Shown one piece after another: positions 7,791 through 15,239 of a DNA stretch of 21,740 bases. The number at the start of each line of letters is the position of its first letter. Within the stretch, counting starts at the first letter, position 1. The notes under the pieces are model-generated. The model searched no databases. It saw only the letters and a program-made list of their open reading frames with translations, and was not told the origin of the DNA. The stretch is taken from positions 1 through 21,740 of the forward strand of contig DAMCAP010000033.1 in assembly GCA_032059445.1 (NCBI GenBank). The letters are read 5' to 3'. Made by a program: the position numbers and the translations under genes. This stretch comes from DAMCAP01 sp032059445. GTDB taxonomy: Bacteria; Bacillota; Clostridia; Oscillospirales; Ruminococcaceae.

Positions 7791-9014
7791 TTACTTAGCC
7801 AATGCTTTTTTCACTGCTTCCAACTCCTCTAAGTATGTCTTGATTGGCTTCACTTTTACAAGCTCTTCTAGTAGCTCGAGTGCGGTCTCGTACTGACCCA
7901 GCAGCACATAAGACTTTGCTTTGTGAAACACATACAAAGGATTATGAGGGTCTGCCTGTATTGCCTTAACCATTGCTTCTATGGCTTCTTCATGCCTTCC
8001 CAAAGAACGTAGGCTGTTTGCCTTGTGGAACTGATAGTCATACCGATTGGGGTCATTTTGAAGCAAGCGATCCATTGCATCCACAGCTTCTTGATGACGA
8101 CCAAGCTCTCTGAGATAGTTGGATTTATGATAGAGATAGAAGAAGTAATCGGGATCAGCTGCGATCGCCTTCTCATACTCCGCTAGGGCTTCCTCTACCC
8201 GTTTCATGGTTCTCAGTACGTTTGCAGTGTAGAATAAAAACTCAGGACTTCCGCCTTGTATTTCTGCTCCCTTCCGGTAAGCTGCCAAGGCATCTTCATA
8301 GCGCTCTAGTAAAGTGTAGCAGTACCCTAGAAGGTAGCAGGCCTCAAGGGTGTCCCCTTCGCCCAGTTGATTTAGTGCTTCCTCATACTGCTCTTGCTCG
8401 ATCAGCTTTGCAGCAGGATGAGCATTGGTGCCTAGCTTGCCTTCCAGCAGCTCCAGCACCTGCTGCTCATTGCGTAAAGCAGCCCAATCCATAGCGGTTT
8501 TCCCTTCGTTGTCCTTTAGCACGGGGTTGGCTCCATGTAGCAGCAGCTTTCGTATGATTTCTCTATACAAATAGCCACCGTTGCCAAGAATAACAGCCTC
8601 CTGTAATGCACTCCAACCAAGATCATTTACATGATTGACGGGCACGCCTGCCTTTAACGCAACTTCCACAGTTTTTAAGTAGCCTTTTTCACTGCTTGGA
8701 AGCAATACGGTGCCTCCAAATCTGTTTGTAGAAGCGATCTCTGAGCCAAAGCCAAGAGCTAACTGCAAGATTTTATGAAATCCATTGGCGCCTGCACAAA
8801 GCCAAGGGCTAAGCATGGTATTATCTCGGATGTTGGGGTTTGCCCCCCGCTCAAGCAGCAGCTTAGCCAGCTCATAATTGTTCTTCTGTACTGCCGCCAT
8901 CAGAGGGGTACGACCGTCTTTATCCTGCTGGTCGATGTGCTCCCCACTGTCAAGCAGAGAGATTACCAGTGCGGCATCTTCGCTCTCGACAGCCTTTAGT
9001 AGCTTTAATTCCAT
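7791..9014 (-). CDS. Ankyrin-TPR repeat protein inside the carbamoyltransferase operon
   Basis: A 407-residue protein made almost entirely of two repeat arrays. Residues 1-194 hold about five ankyrin repeats (for example DGRTPLMAAVQKNNYELAKL near 33, GANP at 57-60 and 161-164). Residues 200-395 hold about five TPR units with a clear 34-residue period, three of them ending with ADPD, NDPN or ADPH before the next helix. No catalytic domain, signal peptide or membrane segment is visible, so it is presumably a cytosolic protein-protein scaffold or regulator. The ATG at 9014 has AAAGGAG 8 nt upstream. It starts 25 nt after the permease stop and ends 21 nt before the DUF2877 gene, firmly inside the operon. 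Such a protein is not part of the described E. coli FdrA system. The partner is unknown; candidates are the neighbouring enzymes or the permease. Confidence 0.9.
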   Translation of the reverse strand: MELKLLKAVESEDAALVISLLDSGEHIDQQDKDGRTPLMAAVQKNNYELAKLLLERGANPNIRDNTMLSPWLCAGANGFHKILQLALGFGSEIASTNRFGGTVLLPSSEKGYLKTVEVALKAGVPVNHVNDLGWSALQEAVILGNGGYLYREIIRKLLLHGANPVLKDNEGKTAMDWAALRNEQQVLELLEGKLGTNAHPAAKLIEQEQYEEALNQLGEGDTLEACYLLGYCYTLLERYEDALAAYRKGAEIQGGSPEFLFYTANVLRTMKRVEEALAEYEKAIAADPDYFFYLYHKSNYLRELGRHQEAVDAMDRLLQNDPNRYDYQFHKANSLRSLGRHEEAIEAMVKAIQADPHNPLYVFHKAKSYVLLGQYETALELLEELVKVKPIKTYLEELEAVKKALAK

Positions 9015-9039
9015 TTGTGGTTCTCCTTTTTACAGTAAA

Positions 9040-10573
9040 CTATGCGGTTTGATCTGGTGCTTTAGGGCCGTTGGTTACAGTGCCCTTCTTATCCATAAGA
9101 TATTTATAAGCAAATACCGCCGCAATGAGCAGATACCCTACAGTAATACCGGGCTGTAGCCCCCAGCCGACTGATGTGGAGTGGATGACACCGGTATAGG
9201 TCAGTACTGCGCCAGTCATAGCAGTGATAATCGCGTTGGTGGATTCACTCTTGATTGCAAATACTACAAGACAGCCCCAAATGATACTGCTGATCGGTGC
9301 TCCGCTTCCGAGAGCAACCAGACCTTGGTGATAAACTCCAGCTTTTTGGAATGCCGCAAGCCCTACAGTAGCAGCGTTGGTACCAGCTGCACTCAGCGTA
9401 TTGTTAAGTAGAGTCAGGGCCCAGTTGGCGATCCATGGGAAGAGTGATACAAACACAGCAGGGATTTCCACAGCAGGTGTTTCAGTAGCAGCCTGCTTAG
9501 CCACAACGATACCTACATAGAAGAGGATTGGGAATACTGCACTTAGAGGTATAATACCAAGGAAGAGCCCGCCCAAGCCAAAGAGGGTAATGATCAGCAC
9601 CGAAAAGCCTGTAACCAAGGTATAGCCTATACCGGCTCCGATAGACTTCCAACCCGGATGACCAATGTATACAGTAGTTGGGAATGGGTTGCCAAAGAAG
9701 CTTCCCGAGATCGAAGAGATACCGTTTGCCAGCATGATGTTTCTAACATTAAACTCATCGCCAGCAGCAGCTGCTGACTCGATATTTTCGAGAGTAAAGA
9801 TAAAGTTGGTAACTCCAAGAGGAATCGCAGAGATCAAAAATACCATAGCAGGTGGGATGCCCTCAAACAGGTCAGCAAGCTGTAGTATTGGGAAAGAGAA
9901 CCCGATGCTGGCAAGACCAGCCGTTATGCCTGCTGCGTTCATCTGACCAAAGGCCCAAGCCAAGATCGTACCCAATGCAAGGATCAAGAATCCAGTAGGC
10001 ACTTTCGGGAATATGGGCTTCTTGCCAAACCAGTTGATAAAGATGACTGCGATAATTAATAGTGATACGTATGGTGCCTCAAAGGACTGCAAAATTGGGT
10101 TCATAGCCAGTAGCAAAAGACCCAAACCAGCAAGTGCCGACAGCAGTACGGTTCTTGGTATGATTCTCCTTAACCAGTCGCCGATAAATGCACCTGAGAG
10201 CTCAACCAACGACTCCAAGAAGCACCAGCCCAATGCAACTCGCCAAGCGTAATAGATATCGCCTGAGGATTTTGCGATTGGCATGATTACCATAAATACG
10301 ACGATAAAGATCGAGGGAGCACTTGGTCCAGAGGGAAGTGCAGTAACGTCGGTTCTTCCGGTCTTTTTGATTAGGTTTTTACCTGCATACCAATAAAAGA
10401 AGCCTGCCAAAAAGATTGCCAATCCAAAACNNNNNNNNNNAAACGAACTCCGCGGGGAACCCTACAGTATAGATTAATAGTCCTGCCATTGTAAAGAAAT
10501 TTGTGAGATTGTTTGCGAGGAGCCCAAAGTAGGCACCCCAGTCACCTTTTTTCCAACCTAATAGTTCTGACAT
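9040..10573 (-). CDS. NCS2-like purine/ureide permease, interrupted by an assembly gap
   Basis: An integral membrane transporter of the xanthine/uracil/vitamin C permease type (NCS2, COG2252-like), first gene of the operon. The N-terminal 44 codons (ATG at 10573, AAGGAGG 7 nt upstream) and the remaining 463 codons are in different frames only because a 10-N gap separates them; the true gap must be a multiple of three. From the family pattern about 18 bases are probably missing (V, roughly seven residues, then FGLAIF). Many hydrophobic segments are visible, together with TALPSGPSAP after the second segment and a charged cytosolic tail. The substrate cannot be read from the sequence. A purine, or a ureide made from one, is inferred from adenine deaminase, the PucR regulator and the FdrA-type enzyme. 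Confidence 0.85.
10431..10440. other. Assembly gap of 10 N inside the permease gene
   Basis: Ten N bases. The frames on the two sides do not join with a 10-base gap but do with any multiple of three. This is a placeholder rather than a real frameshift. Confidence 0.9.
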
Positions 10574-10592
10574 TATCTAGCCTCCTTTTTTT

Positions 10593-10642
10593 AAGAAACT
10601 TCCTTCCCTGCGGGTCTTTCGCTTAAAAACGGCAAGTTTCTT
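10593..10642 (-). promoter_or_regulatory. Structured leader upstream of the permease operon
   Basis: Perfect 9-nt arms (AAGAAACTT at 10593-10601 and AAGTTTCTT at 10634-10642), extended by two more pairs after a bulge, enclose about 27 nt that include a small CCCTGCGGG hairpin. The element lies between the TATAAT at 10654 and the AAGGAGG of the permease gene. It matches no riboswitch class I can recognise. It may be a leader RNA regulating the operon or simply a 5' stabilising stem. Confidence 0.45.
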
Positions 10643-10653
10643 TTTGTAATTCC

Positions 10654-10659
10654 ATTATA
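10654..10659 (-). promoter_or_regulatory. Probable -10 element of the permease operon promoter
   Basis: A perfect TATAAT on the minus strand, 80 nt upstream of the permease ATG. No good TTGACA is found at 16-18 bp, only TGTGAA at 16 bp. A weak -35 fits a promoter that needs an activator such as the divergent PucR-type protein. Confidence 0.5.
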
Positions 10660-10706
10660 GTTTTTACAATTCGTTTTCACATTGTACACTTGATACCAAA
10701 AAACAT

Positions 10707-10734
10707 CTATTTTCATTTCAAATAGTACAAATAG
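10707..10734. promoter_or_regulatory. Candidate operator cluster of AAATAG half-sites
   Basis: Three copies of AAATAG lie in the divergent intergenic region: inverted at 10707-10712 (CTATTT), then direct at 10720-10725 and 10729-10734, 9 nt apart. The cluster overlaps the -35 position of the regulator's own promoter and lies about 50-80 bp upstream of the operon -10. The 9-mer AAATAGTAC (10720-10728) recurs upstream of carbamate kinase at 13533-13541. A binding site for the PucR-type regulator is inferred, not shown. Confidence 0.35.
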
Positions 10735-10743
10735 ACAGTTTTA

Positions 10744-10752
10744 TGCTATAAT
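10744..10752 (+). promoter_or_regulatory. Extended -10 promoter of the PucR-family regulator gene
   Basis: TGCTATAAT is a perfect extended -10 (TGnTATAAT) 36 nt upstream of the regulator's ATG. The -35 region is poor, which is typical of extended -10 promoters. The 16 bases 10742-10757 recur exactly at 13733-13748. Confidence 0.65.
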
Positions 10753-10788
10753 AACAAAAGTATCAATTTGTTTGAATAAGGAGGCTTT

Positions 10789-12477
10789 ATGTTAACAGTA
10801 CGGAAATTTCTTGAGCTGCAAGAGTTTCATGATTTAAAGGTTGTTGCTGGAAGTAATGGCCTAGATAATGTGATCATCAGTGTCAACATTATGGATAACC
10901 CTGACGCCTTGGATTGGTTTTCCCCCGGAGAGCTCCTGCTAACTTCAGGGTATTTCTTTAAAGATAGCCGAGAGATACAAGATCAGGTGGTCAAACGACT
11001 CAGCAGCATCAATTGCCCTGCTCTATGTATCAAGCCAAAGCGATATCTGGGCACCATTCCGCAAAATATCATCTTACTGGCAGATAAACTCAATCTTCCG
11101 GTGATTGAGCTTCCTTACGGTATGTCATTTTCTAAAATTTCTGACACAATTCGAGGGGAACTGTCAGGCAATTACGATATTGTAAATAAAAAATCACTAG
11201 ACATACATCGTGCTTTCTTCAAAATCTCTTTACAGGGCGGCGGACTATCAAAAATCTCACAGGCGTTGTCTGACATGACTTCAAATCCAGTGCTCTTGAT
11301 GGACAAGTACTTTAACGTAATCAATTGGTGGGATACCGAAGCAAACCCCTACCCTCTTAAGGACTACCTCTCTCGAGATGTCAATGATACGATCCTAAAT
11401 GCCAAATATGTTAGCAGTCTTCCTCCCGACTTCGAACTACTGCAAAAACCGCTGGAGAGGCAGCTCGAGATCAACGAAACTACCATCGACACAGTCATAA
11501 CACCGGTTTTTATCCAAAACATCCATTATGGCTTTATTTTGGTATGGAAAACAGTCAAAAATCTCTCCGATCTCGATTATATCGCACTGGAGCATGGAGC
11601 TATGTCCTTTGCTCTCGAGCGTATCCGTAACAACGATATTGAGCGCGCCAAAAACAGGGTCCGTAGAGACTTCTTTGACGAGCTCCTAATGGGCAAAATT
11701 ACTGACGTAGAGAATCTAAAATATCTATGTGAAATTCACGGAGTCAACATCAACCTCTCCTATGCTCCCATCGTATTTTCCTTAGAGTTTCATGGTCATG
11801 AAAGCTCCGATCTGATCGATAAAAAGCGATACGAAGATAGCAAGACGCTAGAAGTGCTGAAATTTATCGATAACTTTGGCAACAATAAGCCTTATGCGAT
11901 CCACAGCCTGAGTATCCATGGTCAGATTATTTTAATCGCAGGCTTTCGTAAAGAAGCCCTAATCGCAGGCAGCCAAGCTACAATCAACCTATGCACAGAA
12001 ATCGTTGAAGAAGCCGAGAGCACGTTGGAGGGCATCACCATCTATGCAGGCATCGGCGGTACATCCATGAAGCTGATGGATCTGCACCACTATTACAACC
12101 AAGCTCAAGAAGCACTGAGGCTGATTAAGCGCAGACCCAATCAAAAGAGAATCTGTCATTTTGATAATTTTGTGGTACACCACTTCCTCGAAGAGAATAT
12201 TAGCAACATCGAGCTGCGTAAGTTCTTTGAAAGTCATCTAGGCACACTCTATCAGTATGACAAAGAGCACGGTATGGATCTACTCCAAACTTTAGAGACT
12301 TGGATCGAAAACCAGTTTAACATTGCACAGACAGCCCGTTCTCTCTACACCCACAGAAACACTGTCCTTTATCGCATGGATAAAATCTCTAGTATTTTAA
12401 ACTCCGACTTAAAGGACGCAGAGGAGCTGCTAAAATATCAGCTGGCCTTAAAAATCTACAGGCTCCTTGAGCTATAA
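10789..12477 (+). CDS. PucR-family transcriptional regulator
   Basis: A 562-residue cytosolic regulator with the PucR/CdaR architecture. An N-terminal PucR domain (PF07905) spans about 1-125, with PGELLLTSGY near 46. A GAF/PAS-like sensory region spans about 145-285. A degenerate GGDEF-like region spans about 300-450. A C-terminal HTH_30 domain (PF13556) spans about 498-560, with NIAQTARSLYTHRNTVLYRM as the recognition region. Family members such as B. subtilis PucR control purine catabolism genes. It starts at an ATG with AAGGAGG 4-5 nt upstream. Being divergent from the permease operon and convergent with carbamate kinase, it is the likely regulator of the locus. The effector is unknown; a purine degradation intermediate is plausible. 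Confidence 0.9.
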   Translation: MLTVRKFLELQEFHDLKVVAGSNGLDNVIISVNIMDNPDALDWFSPGELLLTSGYFFKDSREIQDQVVKRLSSINCPALCIKPKRYLGTIPQNIILLADKLNLPVIELPYGMSFSKISDTIRGELSGNYDIVNKKSLDIHRAFFKISLQGGGLSKISQALSDMTSNPVLLMDKYFNVINWWDTEANPYPLKDYLSRDVNDTILNAKYVSSLPPDFELLQKPLERQLEINETTIDTVITPVFIQNIHYGFILVWKTVKNLSDLDYIALEHGAMSFALERIRNNDIERAKNRVRRDFFDELLMGKITDVENLKYLCEIHGVNINLSYAPIVFSLEFHGHESSDLIDKKRYEDSKTLEVLKFIDNFGNNKPYAIHSLSIHGQIILIAGFRKEALIAGSQATINLCTEIVEEAESTLEGITIYAGIGGTSMKLMDLHHYYNQAQEALRLIKRRPNQKRICHFDNFVVHHFLEENISNIELRKFFESHLGTLYQYDKEHGMDLLQTLETWIENQFNIAQTARSLYTHRNTVLYRMDKISSILNSDLKDAEELLKYQLALKIYRLLEL

Positions 12478-12481
12478 AAGT

Positions 12482-12509
12482 AAGCGCTGGATCCTTTGAT
12501 CCAGCGCTT
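12482..12509. terminator. Bidirectional terminator between regulator and carbamate kinase
   Basis: A perfect 12-bp stem (AAGCGCTGGATC paired with GATCCAGCGCTT) with the loop CTTT lies 4 nt after the regulator's stop and 3 nt past the carbamate kinase stop. The plus-strand tail is TTAATTATT and the minus-strand tail ACTTTTAT, so it can serve both convergent genes. Confidence 0.85.
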
Positions 12510-12512
12510 TAA

Positions 12513-13451
12513 TTATTCTGCAAGGATTCTAGTACCAGTCTTCCCCTGTACTGCATCTTTTAAGAGATCAATAGAGGTAATCAGTGCCGTCTTATTGCTG
12601 CTACTTACAAACTCCATTGCTGCATCCATCTTGGGCCCCATGCTACCAGCGGGGAACTGGCCTTCGGCGGCATAAGCCCGCGCTTGCGTCAAGCTCATCT
12701 CTGCTAGAAATTTCTGCGTCGGCTTACCGAAATTGATGGCTACCTGAGGCACCCCCGTTAAGAGGATAAACAAATCAGCTCCGATCTCTCGTGCCAATAG
12801 TGAAGAGGCATAATCCTTATCGATCACCGCTTCTACTCCTTGATAGCCTTCATAAGTCTTAATGACCGGTATACCGCCTCCACCTACTGCAATTACGACG
12901 AAGCCTTGGTGAGATAGGGTCTTAATTGCAGCCTTTTCTAAAATATCCAGCGGCTTTGGAGAAGCAACTACTCGCCTATATCCCCTGCCGCTGTCTTCCT
13001 TCATGCTATAGCCCTTCTCAGCCTCGATCGTTTTCTTTTCGTCTAAGCAATAAAATGGCCCTATCGGCTTGGTAGGGTGTAAGAAGCCCGGGTCATCCTT
13101 ATCTACCACTACCTGTGTAATTACAGATACGATTTTTTTATCAAGCTTTCGTTCTACCATGCGGTTTTCCAAGGTTTTTTGGATCACATAGCCCAATAAC
13201 CCCTGTGTTTCAGCTCCACATGCATCCAGTGGGTACGCCGGTACTGTAGCTTTAGCAGCTTCCTGACGAAGCAATGCATTACCGACCTGAGGGCCGTTTC
13301 CATGAGTTAGTACCACGTTATACCCTTCTTCTAGTAAATCTATAATCGAGTCACAGCTTTTTTTAACATTTTCAAACTGCTCCTCTAAAGTTCCTCTCTG
13401 ACCTTCTTGTATAATGGCATTACCGCCTATAGCTACGACAGCAGTTTTCAT
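12513..13451 (-). CDS. arcC: Carbamate kinase
   Basis: Transfers phosphate from carbamoyl phosphate to ADP, giving ATP and carbamate, which decays to ammonia and CO2 (EC 2.7.2.2). The 312 residues match the usual length. Motifs visible are AIGGNAI at 7-13, THGNGPQVGN at 49-58, VVASPKP at 161-167, AVGGGGIPV at 188-196, IDKDYAS at 210-216, LTGVPQVAINFGKP at 231-244 and FPAGSMGPKM at 266-275. The ATG at 13451 gives the canonical MKTAVVAIGGNA start; the frame stays open to 13508 but without a better ribosome site. The site used is modest (AAAGG about 10 nt upstream). It has its own transcription unit, convergent with the regulator. In context it is the ATP-harvesting step for carbamoyl phosphate made by the FdrA-type complex; with no arginine deiminase genes nearby, that pathway is less likely. 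It plays the part of E. coli YbcF (AllK). Confidence 0.95.
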   Translation of the reverse strand: MKTAVVAIGGNAIIQEGQRGTLEEQFENVKKSCDSIIDLLEEGYNVVLTHGNGPQVGNALLRQEAAKATVPAYPLDACGAETQGLLGYVIQKTLENRMVERKLDKKIVSVITQVVVDKDDPGFLHPTKPIGPFYCLDEKKTIEAEKGYSMKEDSGRGYRRVVASPKPLDILEKAAIKTLSHQGFVVIAVGGGGIPVIKTYEGYQGVEAVIDKDYASSLLAREIGADLFILLTGVPQVAINFGKPTQKFLAEMSLTQARAYAAEGQFPAGSMGPKMDAAMEFVSSSNKTALITSIDLLKDAVQGKTGTRILAE

Positions 13452-13797
13452 ATATATCCAACCTTTCATACAGCTTACCGATTCTATCGATATATCATAC
13501 AGTATCATATAAGCGCTCTAGGTAGGATGGTTAAATAGTACGAAAAAACAACGGATCTACTATATAAAGTATCCGAACTCTAATAATTATGATCTACAGC
13601 TATAAATTTCAATTACATGGGAAACAGTCATTATAAGCTATTGATTGGCACTTCTTCTCAAGCGCAATCCAGTATTTTAATGTAAGTATAAGGAGAATTT
13701 TTAATAAAAATGGATTTTCTAGCATGTAATAGTATGCTATAATAACAATACGAAATACTGCTTCAATGAGTTGGCCCACATAACGATCGGAGGACCT
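13452..13797. other. Divergent intergenic region, carbamate kinase / binding protein
   Basis: About 346 AT-rich bases. They hold the extended -10 of the binding-protein gene (13735-13743) and a copy of AAATAGTAC (13533-13541) shared with the PucR intergenic region. For carbamate kinase the best promoter guess is a weak TTGAAA-17 bp-TAATTA on the minus strand, which I do not trust. No gene or remnant is recognisable. Confidence 0.5.
13735..13743 (+). promoter_or_regulatory. Extended -10 promoter of the binding protein / cyclase operon
   Basis: TGCTATAAT lies 54 nt upstream of the lipoprotein ATG. It sits in a 16-base block (13733-13748) identical to the one at the regulator promoter (10742-10757). 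No strong -35 is visible. Confidence 0.65.
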
Positions 13798-15222
13798 ATG
13801 AAAAAACGAATTCTCTCTCTCATACTGATGTCTGCTATTGCAATATTAATGCTGACATCCTGCAATGTACTGCAAAAAAGCAAAGCACCTCTCGATCCCC
13901 AAAATCCCATCACGATTACTGTGTGGAACTATTATAACGGCTCAGTAAAAGACAAATTTGATGGTTTAGTGGCGCAATTTAATGAAACAGTCGGCACCGA
14001 GCATGGAATTGTAGTAGAAGCGCAAAGCTACGGCGATGTCAATGAGCTTGCAAACGCAGTCTTTGAATCAGCAGGCAAAGAAATCGGTTCTCTGCCAATG
14101 CCCGATATATTTGCAGCCTACCCTGATAATGCCTTTCGCATCGACCAGATTGCCAAGCTAGTACCCCTTACTGATTATTTTACCCCAGAAGAGTTAAGCT
14201 CGATCAAGGAAGAGTTTCTCAGCGAAGGTATCTTTGGTGAGGAGCAGGCGCTTAAAATCCTGCCAATCGCCAAATCAACCGAGAATTTATTTATCAATAA
14301 AACCTATTGGGATGCATTTGCCGCAGAAACTGGCGCAAGCTTAAACAGCCTCGAAACATGGGAAGGCATAGTCGAAACAGCTAAGCGTTATTATGAACAC
14401 ACCGGGAGAGCCTTCTTTAATATTGATGCCAATGCAAATTACACCCTTGTTTCTGCCATGCAGCTAGGGCAAGAGCTCTATCTTTACGATGGCGATACTG
14501 CCAAGCTTCATTTTGATGAGGCTATTGCGGATCGTATCTGGCAGAATTACTACGTGCCGTATCTTTACGGGTATTTTGCTAAGTCTGGCCGATTTAGCTC
14601 TGATGATGCCAAAACCGGTAATGTGGTCGCATATACCGGCTCTACTGCCGGGGCTTCTTATTTCCCAACCGAGGTAGCCAAAGCTGATAGATCTATCCCT
14701 GTAGAGGTGATCACCCTCCCCTACCCATATTTTGAAGGTGCGAAGCCCTATGCCATCCAACAGGGAGCCGGCATGTGCATTGTCAAAAGCGATACTGCTC
14801 ACGAATATGCAGCATCTATTTTTTTAAAATGGTTTATCAGCCTGCCGCAAAACATCGAGTTTGCTGTGTCAACGGCATATCTCCCCGTTAAAACCGAAGC
14901 CCTTGACACCCAGGCGATCCTACAGGAGATGAATCGAGCCAATATCTCAAATGCCGCAGTCAAAGAATCCATCATCACCACCATTAAAATGCTCCAGACC
15001 CATACCCTATACGGTAATAAACCATTTCACGGTAGCTATAATATACGAGTAATCTTAGAGAGCAATTTATTTAACCGGGTTAAGAATGATCTTGAGATCC
15101 TAAACAAACGAGTAGCCAAAGGCGAAAGCCGTGAGGATGTACTACTAGAGCTCTGCTCCAAAGAGCAATTTTCAAACTGGTATCACGAGTTAAACAAAGA
15201 AATCCAAACTGCTTTACAGTAG
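13798..15222 (+). CDS. Extracellular solute-binding lipoprotein (family 1 type)
   Basis: A 474-residue ABC-type solute-binding protein. The signal peptide starts MKKRILSL, has a hydrophobic core and ends with the lipobox LTSC; Cys22 would be lipidated and tether it to the outer face of the membrane. The mature part resembles sugar/oligosaccharide-type binding proteins (ITVWNYYNGS near 39, MPDIFAAYPDNA near 101, and a C-terminal YLPVKTEA segment). The ATG at 13798 has GGAGG 4-5 nt upstream; an upstream in-frame TTG at 13771 would spoil the signal peptide. No transporter permease or ATPase gene is adjacent. The next gene, 17 nt away, is a membrane diguanylate cyclase, so this protein probably presents a ligand to that sensor rather than feeding import. 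Its ligand is not predictable. Confidence 0.88.
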   Translation: MKKRILSLILMSAIAILMLTSCNVLQKSKAPLDPQNPITITVWNYYNGSVKDKFDGLVAQFNETVGTEHGIVVEAQSYGDVNELANAVFESAGKEIGSLPMPDIFAAYPDNAFRIDQIAKLVPLTDYFTPEELSSIKEEFLSEGIFGEEQALKILPIAKSTENLFINKTYWDAFAAETGASLNSLETWEGIVETAKRYYEHTGRAFFNIDANANYTLVSAMQLGQELYLYDGDTAKLHFDEAIADRIWQNYYVPYLYGYFAKSGRFSSDDAKTGNVVAYTGSTAGASYFPTEVAKADRSIPVEVITLPYPYFEGAKPYAIQQGAGMCIVKSDTAHEYAASIFLKWFISLPQNIEFAVSTAYLPVKTEALDTQAILQEMNRANISNAAVKESIITTIKMLQTHTLYGNKPFHGSYNIRVILESNLFNRVKNDLEILNKRVAKGESREDVLLELCSKEQFSNWYHELNKEIQTALQ

Positions 15223-15239
15223 CGTGCAGGGGCGCAGTT

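Noticed and set aside
10379..10573. A separate small membrane protein at the permease N-terminus
   Set aside because: It is the true N-terminus of the permease. The apparent separate end comes from reading across the 10-N gap in the wrong frame.
12513..13451. Carbamate kinase as part of an arginine deiminase pathway
   Set aside because: No arginine deiminase, ornithine carbamoyltransferase or arginine antiporter gene is nearby, whereas an FdrA-type complex that yields carbamoyl phosphate is.
13708..13743. A 10-codon leader peptide before the binding-protein gene
   Set aside because: The ATG is 14 nt from the nearest AAGGAG, and the frame overlaps the extended -10 promoter, so it would lie upstream of the transcription start.
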